Shown here: positions 36,101 to 45,100 of the stretch, piece after piece
How the letters are laid out: every line of letters begins with the position of its first letter
How positions within the stretch are numbered: the first letter of the stretch is position 1
Source: Alligator mississippiensis
Taxonomy: Eukaryota; Chordata; Crocodylia; Alligatoridae
Assembly: GCF_030867095.1 (NCBI RefSeq)
Contig: NC_081828.1
Coordinates: 48,647,434-48,711,433 of the forward strand
DNA: 64,000 bases
Direction of reading: 5' to 3'
The notes under the pieces: generated by a model
Databases searched by the model: none
Told to the model about the DNA's origin: nothing
What the model saw: only the letters and a program-made list of their open reading frames with translations
Position numbers and translations under genes: made by a program

Positions 36101-39100
36101 TAAAAATAAAGCTGCCCTGGTCTTCATGTTTAATTTCATATATCATGTTTAGAAAACAAAGCTACAGCAAATCTGTATGTGTAGCTGGGCCTGTGTTGTC
36201 CCTGCAAGAGACAATCTTCTCACTTGGTTTCAGTCACACCCACCCTACCAAAAAGACCAGAACAACAGAGATGTGGATTAGTTTGCACTTGTATGTTGCT
36301 AAGGTGAACAAGTGCATAGCAAAATGTTTATTTTAATGCCTTTGAAGGGACCCATGCTCCCAGGGGCAGATCCAGGAGGACTGGTGCACTCGCACTCCCC
36401 TTTGATTTCTGCTCCACCCAAAGTTTAAAACCAACTACCTGGCAGTGGCAGCAGGACTTCCATTCAGGCAACAGTGAGGGAGTCAGTTGACTTCATGGCT
36501 TATTAAAGTCTACCTGATTTCTTCTAAACTCTTCATCCCACAGGTGTTAATGATCCTTTCTCCTTTTTAATGGTCTTGAGGTGTTCCACTAAGATAGTTT
36601 TTATTCTGCAATTTTGCTGCTTCTGGTAATGTAGCTCCTATGTCATAGTCCAACAGACTGTTTTTAACTCTTTCCAATAAAGTTATTTTTGTTTTTGCAT
36701 CAATCTTAAGATGAATAATACAGCTCTAGGCCCTAGCATATTAGTAAAGCCTCTAGTTTCTCTTTACCTGGAGAAAAATGTGTGATGATGCACCTTACCA
36801 TGTGCATGCTCCTTTTCAAAATCCTAGATCTGCCCATGCATGCTCTCATACCTAGAGATTTGTTGGTAGAGAGTTCTGTGGGTAAATGTAAAACCTGCTA
36901 TGTTTCATGGATGGAGAACAGAACCCCAAGTGCTTTGTAGTGTTTACTTCTGAAGAAAGAGACGAACCAGCTTAATTTGTATCCTTCCATCTAGTTCTCT
37001 TGACACCTCTATCTTTAGCAGGCAGAAGTACACGCTTGTTTTCAGTGTGGCTTGTTCTTCAAAAGGGAGGAGGGAAGGGTTTATACTGAAGAACTTCAGG
37101 TAGGGCTGCCAGTCCACACTTCCATAACCACTGAAGATCAGCTTGATGTGGGCACAGGGGGAAGGCAAACGCATTGTACACCTCTCAAACACAGTTTTGT
37201 TGTGACATCCAGATTCAGGCCACCAGGACACTAACATTCTAGTCCTGGGAGCTCCGCCAGTGCAACTTAGTGCTCTATGCTCACTCTAAGGCACTGTTTA
37301 TTGCTGAGCTAATTTATTATTTCTTTGAGGGGCAATACTTTGTGCTTTTCCAGTTGCAACTCTGCTGCCAGTACATCTAAAACCTGATCTGTATCAGACT
37401 TTAATATCCCAGTTCTGAACCCCCTTCACTCTTTTACTGTACTTCACACAGTCTTCTCTGTTAACCCTGGATCTACTTTCCATAGGTTGCTTGCACCGTG
37501 TTAACAATACCCGGAGTTAAGAGTTTCCTTACCCCTAGGGTCTGTGCTGAAAGTTCACTCTATGCACTGCTTCTCCTTGAAGGTACTTGCATAATAAAGG
37601 CATGTTTTTTATTCTTTTTTTGTTTGCATATAGAAATTGACCCTCCAAAGAACCTCCGTGTGTCAGATGTTACACAGTCTACCAGCATAGTGAACTGGAC
37701 ACCACCAACTGCACAAATCGATGGCTACACTCTGACCTATCAGGGTGTAGACGGCACCAGCAAGGTTATGGGAACTTTTTAATCCTGCATGTTACAAACT
37801 TCCCCAATTCAAAGCACAAATTGGCAAGTGGGCTTAGTCGGTCAGTTCCCATTAGTGAAATCATGTGCACTACCTTAGAATTTAACTGGGGGAGAGGGGT
37901 CATTAGGAATTGGATATTCCATCTTAACTACTCCTTCTGGTGTCTCACTGAATGGCATATACCATTGCAATTGCCCTTGGGGGGTAAAGTGTGGGGAGAC
38001 GCATCTTTTATACAGCTGGAACATTCCCATTCAAATTGGGGACAGTGGTGTGCTTTCAGGCTTTCATTTCTTATATCGTTCTATGTGGCCAAGGGCAGTT
38101 TGATCATGGGGTATCTCATTCAGGTAAGTGCATGAAGCCTATTCCCTGCTGTCCCTAGAGTAGTACTAAGGTGTATAATGGGCAAGCTCAGCATTTCTTC
38201 AAATTCTTCTTCCAGGGTGAGGGAACTGCTGGCCTGCCTGCAGATATGCAGACAGCCCTGTGATAATGTCCTACCTCTGACCAGTATTTTTTTTGCCTGT
38301 ATCAGGCTTACTTCTAAAAGAGAAGTTAAAAGTGCCTAGGGAACAGGGAAGCAACATGGCCTGAGAGAGCTAAAGCAGCATGTGGAGCTGTCCTGTCTGT
38401 TCTTTGTTTGGCAGGAAGTGCAGTTGGGTCCTGACGACCAAAGGTTCATGTTGGAAGGACTGGGAAAAGGGGTGAGATACACAGTTTATGTGCTGGCTTT
38501 CAAGGGAGACCGCCGGAGCAGGAAAGCAAGCAGTTCCTTCTCAACAAGTAAGGCTTGGCACTGGTTATTTCAGTAATATTGCTGCATGGCACTTTTTTCA
38601 TTTGTGACATTTTACAAGTAAGGCTAAGTGGTGCTGTTTTCATTCTATATAGGCCTAGAGCAGTGATACCCGACCTTCTGGCCCCCAAGATCCTGCACGG
38701 GGTTGGTGTGTGGGGTTGATCCATGGGTGTGATCCTGCACACCTGATCTGGCCAGTGCCAGCTGTGTACCAGCTGTGGCCATATGCCGGCTTGATCTTGC
38801 ATTCCTGGAACCAGCTGTATGTCGGAGGGCTGGAAGGGACTTTGAGAGGCCATCTTGTCCAACCCCTGCATGAGGAAGGAAATCCCATGAGTTTGCCTCG
38901 TCATTAGTGTTAGGATAAAGTCAGATGCCTAATTACTTACACAGTCCAGGAGATGTACAGGTGATGACAGTGTGGTATCTGGTCAGACAAACCCACAAAA
39001 ATGTTGTCCATCATAGACAGGTGGTAAAAGGTGGAGAAGGGGACTGCAAGTGCCCTCTCCACCTATGGCTATTACTCCTACCTTTACATGCATGCAAAGT

Positions 39101-42100
39101 TCCAGTGTCCAGAGATGTCTCCCACATAGCTCGAGAACTCCTCAAAGACAAGGTTGCCTCCTGCAGCCTTTCATGGCACCATTCATGAGTGGGTAGGCAT
39201 CAGGTAAAGCTGTTATACAGCTTTATAAGGGCTGGTCCATGCTTGAAATTTTTGCTGGCTTACCTTTGTCGGCTAGAGGGTGAAAAGATTATACTTTTAA
39301 CTGACATAGCTATACGAGTAATGCCCCCCTTTGTCATGAAGCTTTGCCAACAGAAGAGAGCTTCTGTTGGCTTAGCTAAGGTAATTTGGAAGGGGTGAAC
39401 TTATGGTGGAAGAAAACCCTGCATTGTTGGCATACACTGTCTTCACTAGGGGGCTTTGCTGCTATGCCTACGTTGCGGTAGTTATTGTGGTAACTCTTCT
39501 GTAATGTAGACAAGCCGTCAGTGGAAGAAGACAGTCCTTGCCACAATATGGCAGCATCCATGGCATCAAGCAATAATGCAAGAGCAGACAGATGCCTGTG
39601 GTTACACATGTGACGTGGGGGTTATATATGGTCCTGTGAGCCTAATGACTGTCATTGGTCCTGTGCCTCTGTTCAGACCACATACTTTCTAGGAGGCTTG
39701 CTTGGGAATGCTTCCTTCCCATCCATATCAGATATGCTGATGTCAGTTTTCCCCTACCTTGTTTCCACAGTTGGCTTCCTCTACCCCTACCCTGCAGATT
39801 GCAGCCAGATGCAGCAAAATGGGAATGCTACCAGTGGCATGTATACCATCTACCTGAATAGTGATGCTAGCAGGCCCATGGAGGTGTACTGCGACATGAC
39901 CACAGATGGAGGTGGATGGATTGTGAGTGATGCTCTGGATCTGTTTACTTATATAAGTCCAGTGCTGGTTGACACTCTTGGACTGGCATCCTGGGGGATC
40001 TGAAGTCCATCTGTTTATCTGCAGCACAAATATGGCCTGGGTAGTGGCACTGAAAATAACCCCTCTTGCCCTGCTTTTCCTTTATACCTCTATTCCTGCC
40101 TTGGAAGTACCACCTATCAGAAGCAAGGAGGAAAGCTGATTTATAAGCTGTTTCACACCATGGCCTTCCTGCTTAGATTGCCAATGTGAATATCTAGTGG
40201 GTACAGACAGAAGTGCAGGTTCCCAGTGTAACTGAGAATGCTTTGCAAGAAGTATTCTGAGTTATAACCACCCTCAAACCAAGAAGTTCACTGTTGATTC
40301 CAGGTGGGTAGGGGAATCTAGCTGCTGGCTGGGAGCATGCAGCCAGTTTCCCTTAGTAATGGCCCCTCCTTTCTCCCGGCCTGTCCTTGTTTTAGAATGG
40401 GAGGGGGGAAGGGAGGAGAGGGAGCTCCTTCTTCCTTTTCCCCAGCCAGCACTGGAGGGTGAGGTGGGTGAATTGGAGTGTGGTGGGGGGGGCTCCAATA
40501 CACCTGGCCCACCCTCCAGCAGGGGCTGAAAAAACTCCAGACTAAACTCCGTCTGATCCCTTTCCCCACTTTCATTCTGAAAATAGCTCAAGGCTGGAAG
40601 GCAGTGCAGATGGAAGTTATAGAAGATGCTATGTTTTGAAACATCTGCATCTGACCCCTCATACACTGAGGGTTCAGATTTTTGCCCAATCGGCCATTTT
40701 TTAAGTAGTCTGCAGCTGTGTTTGGTTATGGCTATTAGGGGTACACCCATGAACGACTGGTGCCTCCCGAGACTGGGGGGTCATCATTGGAGGTGGCAGC
40801 AGGGACCACCCGCAGATGCTGGTGGCGGTGATGACGGGGGGGGAGGGGGATGACGAGTGGCGAATGGGTACCACCCACAAATGCTGGTGGTAGTGTTGGT
40901 GGCAGGGGGGTATGTTGGCAAGCGGTGAGCTGGGACTACCTACAGATGCCGCCAGCCGTAGTGGCAGGGAGGAATGGGTGGCAAGTGGCTACCTCCAGCA
41001 GAAGATAGCAGTGGCTTCGGCGGCAGCCAGTCTCAGGGGGGCATATGCCCCCCATGCTCCTTCTATGCATTGCCTATGGGTGCACTGATAGAGATTTTGG
41101 GCGTCGATACTGATAGCCAATTTTTAAGAAAGCATATCAGCTGATACCAATCTGATTTCTGATACAGCTGCATGCACCTTGTAAGTCTGTTGTGATGGAT
41201 GGAGGGGAGGGGCAGGGCAGGGCAGGTGCTGCCCAGCTGGGGTGGAACAAGATGTGGGACGGAATTGCAGCTTGTCCAGGGGGCACGGGGTGGGGGGTGG
41301 CTCCTGCTGCTGCATGCACCCCAGGAGGGCATGGGGGGTGTGTGGCCCCAGATCTGTGCTGGGAGGGCAGGGCAGGCTGCAGGTGTGGGCTGGGGCCAGG
41401 GCCCGAGCTGCGCTGGCTCTTCCAGGTGTGTGTGTGGGGTGGTGGGGCTGGGGCTGTGCTTGGGGAAGGTGGTGGTGGTGCTGGGAAGTGGGTTATGGGG
41501 GAGGCCTGAAGCACCCCAAATTTTACTGTAGTCCCCCCATAGCCCCCTCCCAGTGCCGCCATCACCCGCCCCAAGACTTGAGCGCAGCCCCCATGTGCTG
41601 GAAGCACAGCCCTGAGCACAGCCCTGCAGCCCTGAGTGTAGCCCCTATGCTCCAGGAAGAGCCTGGCACAACTCTGGCCCCAGCCCACAGCTGCAGCCCC
41701 ACCCCCAGCCCTCCCCATGCAGACCCGGGGGCGCACGCTCCCCTTCCCATGCTCTCCTGGGGTGCACAGCAGCAGGCGCCGCTCCCCCACTCCGCACCAC
41801 TCCGAAAGAGCCACAGCTCCATCCCACACTCCTCCCTGCCCTGGCTGAGCAGCACCTGCCCCAGCCCCTGCCCCACTCCCTCCCTCACTGCGGGGGCCTT
41901 GATCTGCCCCCCCCACCATGCCCTTTCCCTCCCCCCTCCCCTTCCACCACAACAGACTCACAAGATGCACGCAGCTCTCCATGCTGCCAGGCTGTGCTCC
42001 TTGCTGCCTAAGTGCTGCGCTGTGGCTGCATACATACACGAGCATTTATTGGCCAAATTATCGACCATATTAAGCCAATTTCTGATACAATCAATTTTAT

Positions 42101-45100
42101 TTTTATTGGTGCCAATCTGATATTGGACTGATGTATCGGTGCACCTCTAATGTCTGTAGACTGGTTTCTGTGGCTAGATCAGGTGAAAATTGTCACTTTT
42201 CTCTGTACCCAATATTATTCCCAATTCTGGTGGTGTCGGGGACAAGACATCTTAAAGGTATGACAGGTATAAAGTCATTCAGTGCTTGGGCTCTCATTCT
42301 ATTCAGGCCTATATTGGCAACTAATTCATATAATTACCACTTGACAATGTCACAGAGGCTTGTGTGAAGTGAACAAAGACTCTTAAATCCATTTCATAAT
42401 GGACTGTGCTCACACCAAAGGAGCTATGGCCTGAGGATGTTGTACACAGAGGTGGGAATTGTAACACTCCTGAAGATTTTTTTTGAGATGTCTCCCTTCT
42501 CTACCAAAGGAAGATGCCCTTTTTTGTTTTTATTTCTATCCATAGATGAAAACAGTTTTTCATGCAGATTCATTCCTATATTAAAACAAATTCTGGTCCC
42601 ATTGTATATATACTCCCTATTTAATTTAGTTATTTATACCCATCTATCAAATTTGTGCTCATAATATACTCATGTTAATGTGATTCATGGTGTACCAGGA
42701 AAGGCATTTGTGGAAAGCTAATTTTAAATTTATATGCATGGGTATTCACAGTAGATATGCTTCTGTGCTTATCCAATCAGGGAACAGAAACAAACCCACA
42801 TGCATCAGCAACCAAATCACAACTTACTGTGAGGTCGAATTCTGATTATTCGTTAACACCTGGGCTTTGTAGAATACATCTGAAACATGGATAATGGGAA
42901 GATAAAAACAACCTGCTGGGGGTATCCCACAGGCAGAACAAATCAAGTCTTTCTACCCCCTAGCTATCCCACATTGCTTACTCAGCAATACTTTTTTTGT
43001 AGGTATTTCAGAGGCGGAATACAGGGGAGCTGGATTTCTACAAGCGTTGGAGGAATTACGTAGAAGGCTTTGGAGATCCTATGGGGGAATTTTGGCTTGG
43101 TACAGTATCTGCGGCTGACTGTTGAAGGATAAACAGCCAGAGACTGGCATTGTAGAAGTGCTCCAGCATTTAGATGTGTCCAGACCTTAGAGGTCTGAAG
43201 AATCAGGTTGGGAATGCCACTGGAGCTGTCAGTGCCTTTGCTTTGGATGGAACTTTTCCAAATCTCCGGCAAAAACTCAGTTTAGGGTTTTCATGAGCTT
43301 GAGCCAAGAGAGGAGTTACAAGGCTGTGGCACCTTGATTTAATGGAGGAGCTGTCATTTAGACAAATGTGAAGAATAGGATATTTATGAAAAACATAATG
43401 CACTCAGCCCATCATTTTTTGTGTCTTGTTCCTGGCATACCACCTGGCTGTGCTTGGATGGGAGACTCCAGGACCTTGGTACTACAGTGGTAGGGATTCT
43501 AGATCTTTTTTTAGAGACAGAAAATGTTCCCTCAGTCTGACTTGTTTGTTTGATTCAGTATGATGCCATTTCAGGATCAAGGAGGGGGAGAAGATGGCTG
43601 TGAAGGATCAAGCCACTGATTTAACATCAAATGGGGCAAAAAGAAATACTGGAACACAAAGTGAATGTATTTTTAACCGTTGTTTACCTTCTTTGGAGTA
43701 ATAACCTTGGCTGCTTCTTTTAGGTCTTGATAAGCTGCACAGTCTCACCAGTGCCACACCCATCCGATATGAGATCCGGGTGGATTTGCGGACTTCCAAT
43801 GAGTCTGCCTATGCTGTCTATGATTTCTTCCAAGTTGCCTCAAGCAGGGATAGATACAAGCTGTCTGTAGGGAATTACAGAGGCACTGCTGGTAAGAAAT
43901 GCTGATCCTCTCTCGCTTAGTAGAAATAAACTTTATAACTGGGGATGCTTGTGTCACCAGTGGTATGAGTGGTTGATTAGACTGGGATGCATTAAAGCCA
44001 GGTTTCTTCAGAGGTATTAGTGTATTTATTGGTATTTCTGGGACTGAGGACAGTGAGTTCAGAGGCTCTCTCTTGAAAAATAAGAGCATAAAAATTAGTT
44101 TGCTTTCCACTGGATCAGGAGGTAAAGTAGGCAGGGGTGAGAGAGAAGCCCATGAGACTGTCCTCAGACTCTCCTGGAGGGCAGGTCCAGCTGATTATCC
44201 TATGAAGACACTGTAATGGCAGCTGGGCATTCCCAACTAAAGCAAACAACATTCGAAAGTGGAGGAAGGAAGAGTCTGTGAAAAGTTGACCTAAACTGAA
44301 TTGAAATTTAGATTCCTTGACAGTACACTCAGGCCTAATACCCAGCATGATAACATAAAGAACTTTGCCATCTGTACTCCAGGCAATTCACTCCTATAGT
44401 GATTTAAATACCCTTGATTCTTAAGCCATGTTGTCTGCCCCATTTTCCTTGTACCGCTCTTCTTTCCCCAAAACCTATCTTTGGATATGCAGTATCCTGG
44501 AACTGTACTCTGGGAACTGCTTGCTCTAAGCATCCCATCCCTCCAAAAGTGCAATAATACTACCCCCAAGTTGCTGTGCTTAATGTCTCCTCTTGATTTT
44601 GAGGGGATGCGCTGACTTACCACAATGGCTGGAAATTCACAACGTGGGACAGAGACAATGATGTGGCTCTGAGCAACTGTGCTCTTGCGCATCGTGGTGC
44701 CTGGTGGTACAAGAATTGCCACTTGGCTAATCTCAATGGCAAATACGGGGAAACCAAGCACAGTGAGGTGAGTGCCAAGGCTCTGATGTATGTGTGTGTC
44801 TTCCTACAGCTTTAGGGACTCCATTGGGCATGGCGAACTCTAATGTTATGCACAAGCCACAGCAACCAAGTAATTTCATAATTGTTTATTATGGCACCCA
44901 CTCTGGCCAACTGGAACCTGAGAATGACTGTAGGATCCTATTTACAATCTCCTGTTCTGCACACCCAGACTCCTCTTGGTTGAAATAAAGGCGCTGTAAT
45001 CAGCGTTGGGCCTGTGATGTGCAACTGAGCTGTTCTGATTTCATCCAATGGAAAACAGTTGTTTGTGCCCTGGTATTGGTCTGCTGATCAGAGAATTGAA

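Larger units (their letters stand above)
33552..37633 (+). other. TNN intron 13
   Basis: About 4.1 kb. It contains a MIR-like fragment (about 35205-35310, reverse), a CR1 3' end (about 35600-36078) and a 478-bp hAT-type element (36361-36838). The rest is unassigned single-copy-looking DNA. It ends with a T-rich tract and CATATAG. Confidence 0.75.
38548..39770 (+). other. TNN intron 15
   Basis: About 1.2 kb. Near 38830-38900 there is a CR1-like 3'-end fragment on the reverse strand (CTGGAAGGGACTTTGAGAGG, TTGTCCAACCCCTGCATGAG). At 39229-39517 is a short inverted-repeat element. Acceptor TTTCCACAG at 39770. Confidence 0.75.
39923..43002 (+). other. TNN intron 16
   Basis: About 3.1 kb, largely one repeat (copy B of the GC-rich family, 40200-40735 and 42150-42218) split by a composite hAT-like insertion (40736-42149). 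The GC-rich middle gives long overlapping open frames on both strands that are not genes. The final 700 bp are unassigned. Acceptor TTTTTTTGTAG. Confidence 0.75.

Noticed and set aside
41137-42120. Two ~300-residue open frames on opposite strands
   Set aside because: They overlap each other in a GC-rich repeat, have strongly biased composition (Gly, Ala, Pro, Cys, His) and no domain. They arise from low stop-codon density inside the hAT-like insert.
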